From: Pseudomonas sp. CC6-YY-74
Lineage (GTDB): Bacteria; Pseudomonadota; Gammaproteobacteria; Pseudomonadales; Pseudomonadaceae
Length of the DNA stretch: 64,000 bases
NCBI RefSeq assembly: GCF_002025205.1
Contig: NZ_CP019947.1
Span: 3,944,001-4,008,000 of the forward strand
Direction of reading: 5' to 3'
A program made the position numbers and the translations under genes. This document shows, piece after piece, positions 55,628 to 64,000 of the stretch (its first letter is position 1; each line of letters starts with the position of its first letter). A model generated the notes under the pieces. It saw only the letters and a list, made by a program, of their open reading frames with translations, made no database searches and was not told the origin of the DNA.

Positions 55628-57448
55628 ATGAGCAAGACCGATCAGCCGAAACGCATCGCCGTCACCGACACCATCCTGCGTGACGCGCACCAGTCGCTGC
55701 TGGCCACGCGCATGCGCCTGGACGACATGCTGCCGATCTGCGACAAGCTCGACCAGGTTGGTTATTGGTCGCTGGAGGTTTGGGGCGGCGCGACCTTCGA
55801 CGCCTGTGTGCGCTTCCTCAAGGAAGACCCCTGGACGCGTTTGCGCGAACTGCGCAAGGCGCTACCCAATACCCGCCTGCAGATGCTTCTGCGCGGGCAG
55901 AACCTGCTCGGCTATCGCCACTATAGCGACGACGTGGTCAAGGCCTTCGTCGCCAAGGCGGCGGCCAACGGCATCGATGTGTTCCGCATCTTCGACGCCA
56001 TGAACGACGTGCGTAACCTGCGCGTGTCCATCGCCGCGGTGAAGGCCGCCGGCAAGCATGCCCAGGGCACCATCGCCTACACCACCAGCCCGGTGCACAC
56101 GGTCGAGGCCTTTGTCGCCCAGGCCAAAGCCATGCAGGACATGGGCATCGACTCGGTGGCGCTCAAGGACATGGCCGGCCTGCTCACCCCTTATGCCACT
56201 TTCGAGCTGGTCCAGGCGCTGAAGGCCGAGGTCGACCTGCCGGTGTTCATCCACAGCCATGACACCTCGGGCATGGGTGCGATGTGCCAGCTCAAGGCCA
56301 TCGAGGCGGGTGCCGAGCATATCGACACGGCCATCTCCAGCTTCGCCTGGGGCACCAGCCACCCGGGCACCGAGTCGATGGTCGCCGCGCTCAAGGGCAG
56401 TGAATACGACACCGGCCTGGACCTGGCGCTGATCCAGGAGATCGGCCTGTACTTCTATGCCGTGCGCAAGAAGTACCACCAGTTCGAGAGCGAGTTCACC
56501 GCGGTGGATACCCGCGTGCAGGTCAACCAGGTGCCGGGCGGGATGATGTCCAACCTGGCCAACCAGCTCAAGGAACAGGGCGCGTTGAGCCGGATCAACG
56601 AGGTCTTCGCGGAGATTCCGCGGGTCCGCGAAGACCTCGGTTTTCCGCCGCTGGTGACCCCGACTTCACAGATCGTCGGCACCCAGGCGGTGTTCAACGT
56701 GCTGGCTGGCGAGCGCTACAAGACCATCACCAACGAGGTAAAACTCTATCTGCAGGGCCGCTACGGCCTGGCGCCGGGCAAGATCAACGAGCAACTGCGC
56801 AAGCAGGCGATCGGCAACGAAGACGTGATCGACGTGCGTCCAGCCGATTTGCTCAAGCCGGAAATGAGTAAGCTGCGCGGCGAAATCGGCGCCCTGGCCA
56901 AGTCCGAAGAGGACGTGCTGACCTATGCCATGTTCCCGGACATCGGCCGCAAGTTCCTCGAGGAACGTGAGGCCGGCAGCCTGACCCCGGAAGTACTGCT
57001 GCCGATTCCCGAGGGCGGTAGCGTGGCCGCTGCCGGGGGCGCCGGGGTGCCGACCGAGTTCGTCATCGACGTGCACGGCGAAAGCTACCGGGTCGACATC
57101 ACCGGTGTCGGCGTCAAGGGCGAGGGCAAACGCCACTTCTACCTGTCCATCGACGGCATGCCGGAAGAAGTGGTGTTCGAGCCGCTCAACGACTTCGTCG
57201 CGGGGACCGGCGGCAAGCGCAAGCAGGCCAGTGCGCCGGGCGACGTCAGCACCAGCATGCCGGGCAATATCGTCGATGTGCTGGTCAAGGAAGGCGACAC
57301 GGTGAAAGCCGGCCAGGCGGTGTTGATCAGCGAGGCGATGAAAATGGAGACCGAAGTGCAGGCGCCGATCGCCGGTACGGTCAAAGCGGTGCATGTGGCC
57401 AAGGGCGACCGGGTCAATCCGGGCGAAGTGCTGATCGAGATCGAGTAA
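55628..57448 (+). CDS. pycB: Pyruvate carboxylase subunit B (carboxyltransferase plus biotin carrier)
   Basis: 606 residues. Carboxyltransferase domain from RDAHQSLLATRMR (near 18-30), with ALKDMAG and IHSHDTSGMG metal/substrate segments, PYC_OADA conserved region, then a Gly/Ala linker and a C-terminal biotinyl domain with EAMK572METE. The SD is AGGAGAACAG. 69 bases after pycA. The family also includes oxaloacetate decarboxylase alpha (OadA), but no beta/gamma subunits are here and the pycA partner decides for carboxylase. Confidence 0.94.
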   Translation: MSKTDQPKRIAVTDTILRDAHQSLLATRMRLDDMLPICDKLDQVGYWSLEVWGGATFDACVRFLKEDPWTRLRELRKALPNTRLQMLLRGQNLLGYRHYSDDVVKAFVAKAAANGIDVFRIFDAMNDVRNLRVSIAAVKAAGKHAQGTIAYTTSPVHTVEAFVAQAKAMQDMGIDSVALKDMAGLLTPYATFELVQALKAEVDLPVFIHSHDTSGMGAMCQLKAIEAGAEHIDTAISSFAWGTSHPGTESMVAALKGSEYDTGLDLALIQEIGLYFYAVRKKYHQFESEFTAVDTRVQVNQVPGGMMSNLANQLKEQGALSRINEVFAEIPRVREDLGFPPLVTPTSQIVGTQAVFNVLAGERYKTITNEVKLYLQGRYGLAPGKINEQLRKQAIGNEDVIDVRPADLLKPEMSKLRGEIGALAKSEEDVLTYAMFPDIGRKFLEEREAGSLTPEVLLPIPEGGSVAAAGGAGVPTEFVIDVHGESYRVDITGVGVKGEGKRHFYLSIDGMPEEVVFEPLNDFVAGTGGKRKQASAPGDVSTSMPGNIVDVLVKEGDTVKAGQAVLISEAMKMETEVQAPIAGTVKAVHVAKGDRVNPGEVLIEIE

Positions 57449-57506
57449 AGTCGGGTCACTGAAGCCCATCCCCTGATGGGCTCAGGACGCCGCAACTGTT
57501 TACCTC

Positions 57507-57532
57507 GGGGGGCCGCAAGGCTCCCTTTTTTT
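57507..57532 (+). terminator. Rho-independent terminator of pycAB
   Basis: GGGGGCC-GCAA-GGCTCCC stem (one G-T pair) with a GCAA tetraloop and a run of seven T residues, about 60 bases after pycB. Confidence 0.85.
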
Positions 57533-57570
57533 AACTGAACGCCGGGCTGTCATGGGTGTTGGAGGCGGTA

Positions 57571-58512
57571 ATGGGGCTTGACCCGGTGGTGCTGTTTTTT
57601 CTCTTCGGTCTGTGTGCCGGCCTGCTGAAAAGCGAGCTGAAGCTACCGCCGGCGCTCTATGAAACCCTGTCCATCGTCCTGCTGCTGGCCATCGGCTTGC
57701 ATGGCGGCGTGGAGTTGGCGGAGCAGGCCAGCCTGCAGTTGCTCGTCCAGGCGGCGCTGGTGCTGGGCCTGGGCGTGGCGTTGCCGGTGCTGGCCTTTGC
57801 GGTGCTGCGCGCCCTGAGTTTCGACCGGGTCAATGCGGCGGCGGTGGCGGCGCACTATGGCTCGGTGAGCGCCGGTACCTTCGCCGTGGTGGTGGCGTTC
57901 ATGCTGGCCCGGGGCATCGAGTTCGAGAGCTACATGCCGCTGTTCGTGGCGATCCTGGAGATCCCGGCGATCCTGGTCGGCATCCTGCTGGCCAAAGGCT
58001 TGGCCCGCGACACCGACTGGCGCGAGTTGGGCCGGGAAATCTTCCTCGGCAAGAGCATCATGCTGCTACTCGGCGGCCTGATCATCGGCGCGGTGGCCGG
58101 CAAGGAGGCGATCAAGCCGTTGGAGCCGCTGTACACCAGCATGTTCAAACCGGTGCTGGCGTTCTTCCTGCTGGAGATGGGCCTGATCGCCTCGGGTCAG
58201 CTCGGTGCGTTGAAGCAGTTCGGTCTGCGTCTGCTTGGCTTTGCCCTGCTGATGCCGTTGCTCGGCGCCCTGGTCGGTGCCTTGCTGGCGCGCCTGATGG
58301 GTCTGTCGCTGGGCGGCACCGCCGTGCTCGCGACCCTGGCGGCTAGCGCCTCCTATATCGCCGTACCGGCGGCCATGCGTCTGGCCTTGCCCGAGGCCAA
58401 TCCGTCGCTGTCACTGACCGCCTCACTGGGGATTACCTTTCCCTTTAATATCCTGATCGGCATTCCGCTGTACCTGGCGCTGGCCGAACAACTGATCGCC
58501 TGGGGACTCTGA
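57571..58512 (+). CDS. sbtA: SbtA-type sodium-dependent bicarbonate transporter
   Basis: 313-residue inner-membrane protein with about ten helices. It matches SbtA/DUF897: DPVVLFFLFGLCAGLLKSELKLPPALYETLSIVLLLAIGLHGGVEL, NAAAVAAHYGSVSAGTFAV, and LAASASYIAVPAAMRLALPEANPSLSLTASLGITFPFNILIGIPLY, the most conserved parts. The start is the ATG 5 bases after GGAGG. It lies directly after pycAB and one base before the PII-like gene, so bicarbonate import for pyruvate carboxylase is an attractive reading. Confidence 0.9.
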   Translation: MGLDPVVLFFLFGLCAGLLKSELKLPPALYETLSIVLLLAIGLHGGVELAEQASLQLLVQAALVLGLGVALPVLAFAVLRALSFDRVNAAAVAAHYGSVSAGTFAVVVAFMLARGIEFESYMPLFVAILEIPAILVGILLAKGLARDTDWRELGREIFLGKSIMLLLGGLIIGAVAGKEAIKPLEPLYTSMFKPVLAFFLLEMGLIASGQLGALKQFGLRLLGFALLMPLLGALVGALLARLMGLSLGGTAVLATLAASASYIAVPAAMRLALPEANPSLSLTASLGITFPFNILIGIPLYLALAEQLIAWGL

Positions 58513-58513
58513 G

Positions 58514-58816
58514 ATGAGCGCACATACCCGCACCCTGCTCACCGTGATCTGCGAAGCCGCGCTGGAGAAGAAACTGCTGGCCGACCTGCAACAGCTCGGC
58601 GCGCCGGGCTGGACCATCTCCGACGCCCGTGGCCGTGGCGCGCGTGGGGTGCGCAGCGCCGGTTGGGACACCGAGGGCAATATCCGGGTGGAAATTATCT
58701 GCACCCAGGACATCGCCGAACGCCTCGCCACCCACCTGCAGGACCAGTACTACGCCAACTTCGCCATGGTCTGCTACCTGGCCCAGGTGGAGGTGCTGCG
58801 CCCGCAGAAATTCTGA
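58514..58816 (+). CDS. SbtB-like PII protein
   Basis: 100 residues. PII fold: LLTVICEAALEKKLLADLQQLGAPGWTISDARGRGARGVRSAGWDTEGNIRVEIICTQDIAERLATHLQDQYYANFAMVCYLAQVEVL, with a T-loop of GRGARGVRSAGWD and a short C-terminus. SbtB proteins bind SbtA and adenine nucleotides to close it. Only one base between sbtA and this gene supports a pair. Confidence 0.9.
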   Translation: MSAHTRTLLTVICEAALEKKLLADLQQLGAPGWTISDARGRGARGVRSAGWDTEGNIRVEIICTQDIAERLATHLQDQYYANFAMVCYLAQVEVLRPQKF

Positions 58817-58861
58817 GGCGGGCCGGAGTGCGCTGCGCTTGCCGCAGCGCACATAACGCCC

Positions 58862-60214
58862 CTAGTCCTCGTCGCCACTGCCCGCCGGGCGATAACTGCT
58901 GCGCAGCAGGCCATGGCGCTGCATCTTCTCGTTGAGGGTACGCCGCGGCAGCTGCAACAGCGCCATGACCTCGGCGATATTGCCCTGGCAGTGCTGCAAG
59001 GCACGGTGCAGGCATTGCGCCTCGAAGGTTTCCATCTGCTCGGCCAGCGACTGCGCCGGCAACTCGCCAGCGTCTTCAACCGGGGTGCTCAGACCCAGGG
59101 CCTGACGCTCGGCGGCATTGATCAGCTCGCGCACATTGCCCGGCCAGTCGTGACCGAGCAACCGGCTCAAGTCGGCCGGCGACAGTGGCGCTAGCTCGCG
59201 GCCGTGACGCTGGGCGGCCTGGCTGGCGAAGTGCTCGAACAGCAGGGGAATGTCCTCGCGCCGCTCGCGCAGCGGCGGAATGCGCAGGCTGGCAACGTTC
59301 AGCCGGTAGTACAGATCCTCGCGGAAACGCCCGCCACGCACTTCATCGAGCAGGTCCGGCTTGACCGCGCTGATCACCCGCAGATCGACCTGGATACTGC
59401 GGTTGGAACCGAGCCGCTCCAGGGTTTTCTCCTGCAGTACCCGCAGCAGTTTGACCTGCTGGGCCAGCGGCAGGCTTTCCACTTCGTCGAGGAACAGGGT
59501 GCCGCCGTCGGCATGTTCGATACGACCGATGCGCTTGCCCTGGGCACCGGTGAAGGCGCCGCTTTCGTGGCCGAACAGCTCACTCTCGAACAACTGCTCC
59601 GGGATCGCCGCACAGTTGAGGGCGACGAAGGGCTTGCCGGCCCGCGAACTGAAATCATGCAGGCAGCGGGCGACCCGTTCCTTGCCGCTGCCGGTGTCGC
59701 CGCGAATCAGGATATTCACCGAGGTGCCGGCCAGCTCGAGGATCTGCCGGCGCAGGCTCTCCATCGGTCGTGAGACGCCGAGCAACTGCGCCTCGATATG
59801 GTCCTTGAGGGCGAACTGCTGGCGCAGCTGGCGGTTCTCGCAGACCAGCCGGCGCTTGTCCAGGGCGCGGTGCACGCTGTCGAGCAGGCGCTCGGGGGTG
59901 AAGGGCTTCTCGATAAAGTCGTACGCGCCCTGGCGCAGGGCTTGCACCGCCATGGGCACATCGCCGTGGCCGGTGACCAGGATCACCGGCAGGTCGCGAT
60001 CCAGCTCCAGCAACTTGTCCAGCAGTTGCAAACCATCGGTGCCGGGCATGCGCACATCGCTGATGACGATTCCGGGGAAGTCGCGGTCGATCAGCGCCAG
60101 GGCCTGCGCCGCACTGGCGCAGCTCTGCACGCGAAAACCCGAGAGCTCCAGCCACTGCTGCACCGCCTCGCGGATCGCCGGCTCGTCATCGACCACTATT
60201 ACCTGACCGCTCAT
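58862..60214 (-). CDS. Sigma-54-dependent response regulator, DctD type
   Basis: 450 residues. Receiver domain with phospho-acceptor D53 (VISDVRMPG) and K at about 105 (EKPFTPERLL), AAA+ domain with Walker A GDTGSGKE (about 198-205 region), the sigma-54 contact loop GAFTGAQ, Walker B GGTLFLDEV, then a Fis-type HTH (NIAEVMALLQLPRRTLNEKMQRHG). Start after GGAGGTGCT. DctD partners are DctB kinases controlling C4-dicarboxylate carriers, but no kinase gene adjoins this one in the window, nor a clear carrier. Confidence 0.9.
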   Translation of the reverse strand: MSGQVIVVDDEPAIREAVQQWLELSGFRVQSCASAAQALALIDRDFPGIVISDVRMPGTDGLQLLDKLLELDRDLPVILVTGHGDVPMAVQALRQGAYDFIEKPFTPERLLDSVHRALDKRRLVCENRQLRQQFALKDHIEAQLLGVSRPMESLRRQILELAGTSVNILIRGDTGSGKERVARCLHDFSSRAGKPFVALNCAAIPEQLFESELFGHESGAFTGAQGKRIGRIEHADGGTLFLDEVESLPLAQQVKLLRVLQEKTLERLGSNRSIQVDLRVISAVKPDLLDEVRGGRFREDLYYRLNVASLRIPPLRERREDIPLLFEHFASQAAQRHGRELAPLSPADLSRLLGHDWPGNVRELINAAERQALGLSTPVEDAGELPAQSLAEQMETFEAQCLHRALQHCQGNIAEVMALLQLPRRTLNEKMQRHGLLRSSYRPAGSGDED

Positions 60215-60707
60215 AGCACCTCCTTTCTCGACGGCGGCAGTGTAACGCCTGGTTAGTTTGTAGGGTGGATGACGAGGCTTGGTCGCCGCTATCCGCATGT
60301 GGTCTGAGAAACTGATATGAGCAGAACAATACAGACCCTGATCGCCGCGAGCATGGCCCGCGATCGTTCCATCTTAGATGCGCTCGAGGGATAGCCAGGT
60401 GCCCGATCTGGGGCGCGAAGCACTGATCCGTCCCTGGCTGGCTGCCACACCTTGGTGTTCGACGGCAAGTTCGTCGAGGGCCATGTGCCAGCAGCGCAGA
60501 TTCCAGAACTGTGCCAGCACTCCGATCTGCTCAGCATCTCAGTGCCAGGTATGCCGGCCGGCGCCATGACATGCAAGCCTGCGGCAGGTAACAGACCTAT
60601 CAGGTCATCGGGTTGACCCACGCTGACACCGAACAGGTGTTAACCGAAGATACCGCCAACCAGTGCCCAGTCATTGCGCATGCACGACCGGGCAGAAGCC
60701 CGTGGTC
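60215..60707. other. Intergenic region holding the DUF411 relic
   Basis: About 490 bases between the sigma-54 regulator and the HlyD gene. Apart from the DUF411 relic I see no gene; a 25-codon frame at 60317 (MSRTIQTLIAAS...) has no Shine-Dalgarno of note. The low order here suggests decayed sequence. Confidence 0.5.
60410..60600 (+). pseudogene. DUF411 metal-binding protein relic
   Basis: In one plus frame the sequence reads DPSLAGCHTLVFDGKFVEGHVPAAQIPEL, then LLSISVPGMPAGAM, the hallmark C-terminal half of DUF411 proteins (CHT...EGHVPA...VPGMP). No initiation codon, N-terminal Cys motif or proper C-terminus is present, and stops close the frame on both sides. DUF411 genes usually sit with copper or heavy metal resistance genes; none is here. 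Confidence 0.6.
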
Positions 60708-61925
60708 TTAGCGCTCATTGAGCCCTTCAGCCAGGGTTTTCCTCAGGGGTTTAAGCAAGTAGTCCATCAAGGTTCGGTCGCCGGTACGAATATCCACCTG
60801 CGCGGTCATACCGGGCAATATCTCCAGCACCTTGCCGGTAGTTGTGGTCACTGGGCTGGTAATAGGCGAAACATGCACGCGGTAATAAATTTCCTCACCG
60901 CGCGAAGTTTCTTCTTTCAGGGTGTCGGCACTGACGTAGATCACCTTTCCCTGTACGCCGCCATAGATGGTGTAGTCAAACGGGTCAAAACGGATATTGC
61001 TCTCAAGGCCTGGGCGGACCTTGCCGATGTCTGCCGGGCTGACCTTGGCTTCGATGAACAGCTCGTCGTCGATCGGCACGATCTGCATGATCTCCTCGCC
61101 GGCCCTCAAGACGCCGCCAACGGTGGTTACCCGAACATTTTTGACGATGCCTGAGACCTGCGCCGTGAATACACTGTCGTCCTGCTCCTGCACGTGTCGG
61201 GTCAACACCTGGGCATTCTGGGCGATTTCATCCTCTGCTTTGGCCAGATCGATACGCGCATCTTCCAGGAACTTGTTTTTCCGGTTAATCAGTCGGGCCT
61301 CGGCCTCGTTTGCAGCACGCTTGGCGTGCAACAACTCTGTGGCACTGACATCCCCTGACTTCAGCAGTTGATTGAGTATCTGCTGTTCTTTCATCGCCAG
61401 GTCAACGGCCACTTGAAGAGTACGCACTTCCGCCTGGATGCCGATACGGCGCTGCCTGAAAAGCGCCCGCTCAACATCGATCAACTCCTGGAGTCGGTTA
61501 TTCATTTCATTTGGAAACACCAGGTGCGCGCTACCGGTCACTTCTGCCCTGAGGCGGATAACCTTGGCCTTCAGAGCAAACAAGCGTGCCCCAACTTCGC
61601 CCACCGTTGCGCCGACGCGGGTAGGGTCGAGGCGCGCGAGGATTTGCCCTGGCCTGACCCGATCGCCTTCCTTGACATTCAGCTGCGCCAACACCCCGCC
61701 GTCGACCGCCTGTATGACCTGTACGCGACTGCTGGCAATGACCTCCCCGCTCGCCCCGGCGACTTCGTCGATGCGAAAGACCATGGCCCAGCCCACGAAG
61801 GCCACAAAACCCAGCAGCAGAAAGCTCAGCAACACCCCATGGCTACGCCGGTGGAAATTTTCCAGACGTTCGACTCGAGCCTGCTCAGCGCCGCCGTCTT
61901 CATGGCCATCATGGTTAGACCACAT
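60708..61925 (-). CDS. HlyD-type membrane fusion protein, type I secretion (LapC-like)
   Basis: 405 residues. A cytosolic tail, one membrane helix (about residues 31-52: VLLSFLLLGFVAFVGWAMVF), a lipoyl half motif (GGVLAQLNVKEGDRVRPGQILARLDPTRV), a long coiled coil (about 130-255), and the beta-barrel end (ILPGMTAQVDIRTGDRTLMDYLLKPL, the HlyD C-terminus). Links the inner-membrane ABC exporter to an outer-membrane channel. Overlaps the ABC gene by 11 bases. Resembles LapC, which exports large adhesins. Confidence 0.9.
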   Translation of the reverse strand: MWSNHDGHEDGGAEQARVERLENFHRRSHGVLLSFLLLGFVAFVGWAMVFRIDEVAGASGEVIASSRVQVIQAVDGGVLAQLNVKEGDRVRPGQILARLDPTRVGATVGEVGARLFALKAKVIRLRAEVTGSAHLVFPNEMNNRLQELIDVERALFRQRRIGIQAEVRTLQVAVDLAMKEQQILNQLLKSGDVSATELLHAKRAANEAEARLINRKNKFLEDARIDLAKAEDEIAQNAQVLTRHVQEQDDSVFTAQVSGIVKNVRVTTVGGVLRAGEEIMQIVPIDDELFIEAKVSPADIGKVRPGLESNIRFDPFDYTIYGGVQGKVIYVSADTLKEETSRGEEIYYRVHVSPITSPVTTTTGKVLEILPGMTAQVDIRTGDRTLMDYLLKPLRKTLAEGLNER

Positions 61926-63993
61926 CTAAAGTACCTCTCGCGTTCCCGCGCGGCTGACCAGCAGCGACCCTTTGCGCCAGTAGTTGCGGCATTATTGTTT
62001 GCGGTTTGCCGTCCTTCACCACCTCACCCTGTTGCATCACAATCACCCGAGTGGCCAGAGTCATGGCCTGCATCGGCCGATGGGTCGCGACGATCAAGAT
62101 ATCCTCCGGTCCGATGTTCTCTTCGAGCACTTTCCATACCCGCGACTCGCTCGCAGCATCGAGCGAGGCCGTCGGTTCGTCGAGCAACCAGATGCGGGGC
62201 TGGGTGATTACCACGCGAGCCAGGGCAACCAATTGCCGCTGACCGCCAGACAGTCCCTCACCGCCTTCGCTGATCAGCAAATCCATGCCCAGCGGACTGC
62301 TGGCGGCAATAGCATCGACGCCCAGCTCGCGGGTTATTTTAAGTAGGCGCGAGTCTCCAGCGCTGCCAGACAGCGCCAGGTTGCTGCGCAGCGTCCCCTT
62401 GAACAAATGCGGGGACTGCGGAAAATAGCCCAGTTGGCTGGCAACCACCTGCGGATCGATTTCCCACAGGTCGGCATCGCCCAGGCGCACTCGCCCTTCA
62501 TGCGGGCGATACAGGCCCGCCATTACCTTGAGCAGGGTCGACTTGCCACAACCAACCGGGCCGACCAGCAGCACACGCTCGCCGGAGCGGATCGTAAGCC
62601 CGTCGACATTGATCTGCTGCACCGGCGACTCAGGGTAAGCGAAACGAACTCTCTCCAGCTCAATGGCCGTCGGGAGCGCATCGGGCAACAGCAAGTACTG
62701 GCCCGGGCGCCGCTCAAGCTCAAGGGCCAACACTTGGTCGACCATGTGCAGCGACTGCTTAACGTTTTGCCATTGCGTCAGGTACTGCACGCTCTGCGCG
62801 ATAGGCGCAATGACCCGACCACCCAGAATGCTGCAGGCAATCATGCCGCCCATGGTCAGCAGCCCGGCCTCAATCTGCCAGACCCCCACCACCACGGCAG
62901 CGACATACGCCAGCGTGGACAGGCTGCCGGTGCTCACTGACGAGAAGCTGCTGATCGCTTTTTGCTGGATGTTGTAACCGTCAATAGAGGCGGTAATCGT
63001 CTGCCACTCCGCCGAGAAGCGCCAGCCTGCATTGTTTGCGCGAATCGACTCGGCACTGCGGATGGCATCCACCAGTACGCCTTGGCGTTCGTTGCTGCGC
63101 AGCAGCTGTTTGTGCAGCAGATCGCGCAGGCGCATCTGCGTGGTCAAGCCCAGCAGCAAGGCCAGCGGCAGCAGCAACGCATAGACCCAGGCAACCTGGC
63201 CACCGATGATGCCGATGAAGCCGATGAAGACTAGAGCGAACGGCAGGTCGATGAGGCCGAACACCACGCTGGAGGAAATGAACTGGCGCACCGAGTCCAG
63301 GCCGCCGATCTGCGCGGCCAGGGTGCCAAGGCTCTTGGGCTGTTTATCCAGACGCAGGTGAAGCAGGTGATCGAAGACCTGCTGTGAAACACGTTTATCG
63401 ACTGCAATCGACACACTATCGAGAATCCGCGCACGCAGGGTCTTTAACCCCCAGTCAAACACGACGATCAGCGCCATGCCGGTAGCCAAGGTGGTGAGCG
63501 TGGCATAGGCCAACGTCGGCACGACCCGGTCATAAACCTGCATGGCAAACAGTGACGTGGAGATAGCCAACAGGTTAATCAGCAGGGTAGCGGTCAGTAC
63601 CTTGGCGACCCAGCCAGGCTCACGAAATAATTCGCGCCAGACCAGGCGTGCGGCGAGGTTGCCCTTAAGCGGCGAGGGCAAAGATCTTGAGCGCTGCGCA
63701 GGGCCCCGCAGCCACAACACCAGAGCGTTCTGCAGAGTGTCTTCAGCGACTTGCTGTTGACCGCCGGCGGCATCGGTTAGCCTGATCGCCTCCGAGCTGG
63801 CCCGTTCGGCGCGGTACCAGCGACGGTCGTGTAGCACCAGAGCCGGTAGCCGACGCTGGTCGAAGCGGCGCCAGCCGAGCTGGATCGGCTGTACACCTTT
63901 TAGTTGGGCCTGGGTAAAAATGTAGCGGGCTTGGTCGGCCGGTTGCACGGCCGCCGGCAAGATTTCAGCGGCCTTGGTGCAAGCCGCCTGCAC
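61915..63993 (-). CDS. Type I secretion ABC transporter, LapB-like (5' end possibly outside)
   Basis: 692 residues as seen, beginning at GTG 7 bases from the right edge, so the true start may lie beyond. Order: degenerate C39 peptidase-like domain (1-100, with no Cys-His catalytic pair, as in RTX exporters), six-helix transmembrane domain (about 130-420), ATPase with GPVGCGKSTLL, LSGGQRQLVALAR and WLLDEPTASLD, and switch H in ATHRP. Sends a large unfolded C-terminal-signal protein out with the HlyD partner. The cargo and the TolC-like channel are not in the window. Confidence 0.9.
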   Translation of the reverse strand: MQAACTKAAEILPAAVQPADQARYIFTQAQLKGVQPIQLGWRRFDQRRLPALVLHDRRWYRAERASSEAIRLTDAAGGQQQVAEDTLQNALVLWLRGPAQRSRSLPSPLKGNLAARLVWRELFREPGWVAKVLTATLLINLLAISTSLFAMQVYDRVVPTLAYATLTTLATGMALIVVFDWGLKTLRARILDSVSIAVDKRVSQQVFDHLLHLRLDKQPKSLGTLAAQIGGLDSVRQFISSSVVFGLIDLPFALVFIGFIGIIGGQVAWVYALLLPLALLLGLTTQMRLRDLLHKQLLRSNERQGVLVDAIRSAESIRANNAGWRFSAEWQTITASIDGYNIQQKAISSFSSVSTGSLSTLAYVAAVVVGVWQIEAGLLTMGGMIACSILGGRVIAPIAQSVQYLTQWQNVKQSLHMVDQVLALELERRPGQYLLLPDALPTAIELERVRFAYPESPVQQINVDGLTIRSGERVLLVGPVGCGKSTLLKVMAGLYRPHEGRVRLGDADLWEIDPQVVASQLGYFPQSPHLFKGTLRSNLALSGSAGDSRLLKITRELGVDAIAASSPLGMDLLISEGGEGLSGGQRQLVALARVVITQPRIWLLDEPTASLDAASESRVWKVLEENIGPEDILIVATHRPMQAMTLATRVIVMQQGEVVKDGKPQTIMPQLLAQRVAAGQPRGNARGTLDVV

Positions 63994-64000
63994 TACAGCC

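Noticed and set aside
60289..60621. 110-codon minus-strand frame
   Set aside because: Opposite the DUF411 relic, without family signal.

Overview
The window reads as chromosomal DNA of a Pseudomonas-type gammaproteobacterium, probably halotolerant or marine. The reasons are its high GC content, typical Pseudomonas gene order (a LysR regulator beside split pyruvate carboxylase next to an RpiR regulator and G6PDH; dksA2 with COG0523 and DUF1826 genes), and a full ectABCD-ask set. I saw no rRNA, tRNA, CRISPR array, prophage or intact insertion sequence.

Layout. 1-1.2 kb: 3' end of a fused TRAP permease with its DUF1850 partner. 1.3-6 kb: acetyltransferase, DUF3617 protein, cardiolipin synthase, BCCT osmolyte carrier. 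6-11 kb: a REP pair, an exonuclease/CBS-nucleotidyltransferase pair, a broken gene, small proteins. 11.3-15 kb: a trimethylamine monooxygenase (tmm) divergent from an EamA-type transporter, a 97-aa winged-helix-like protein and a 36-aa membrane peptide. 15-22.2 kb: a zinc-starvation island (znuA-znuB-znuC-folE2 facing dksA2-COG0523-DUF1826-COG0523) with a Zur-like box at the divergent centre.

22.2-30 kb: an extracellular mcl-PHA depolymerase, a DUF1302/DUF1329 pair with a TetR regulator and a 13-bp inverted repeat, two alpha/beta hydrolases, and a thioesterase. 30-41 kb: AraC regulator with fatty-acid hydroxylase and flavin reductase, SDR facing a GntR regulator, SMI1/KNR4, Tim44-like, TetR, outer-membrane barrel, orphan DctP lipoprotein, uvrD. 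41-44 kb: a membrane PAS-PAS-GGDEF-EAL protein. 44-49 kb: ectABCD-ask.

49.6-60.2 kb: a c-type cytochrome with a frameshift in its leader, zwf facing an RpiR/HexR-family regulator, a PycR-like LysR regulator, pyruvate carboxylase subunits A and B, then SbtA bicarbonate transporter with an SbtB-like PII protein, and a DctD-type sigma-54 regulator. 60.3-64 kb: a DUF411 gene relic, then the HlyD adaptor and ABC ATPase of a type I secretion system that runs to the right edge.

Themes. Osmoprotection: BCCT uptake, ectoine/hydroxyectoine synthesis, and possibly TMAO made by Tmm. Zinc scarcity: import plus zinc-independent replacements. Carbon entry: G6PDH, anaplerotic carboxylation, and bicarbonate import placed directly behind the bicarbonate-using carboxylase. 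Several genes (9.1-9.6, 49.6, 60.4 kb) look broken or frameshifted.
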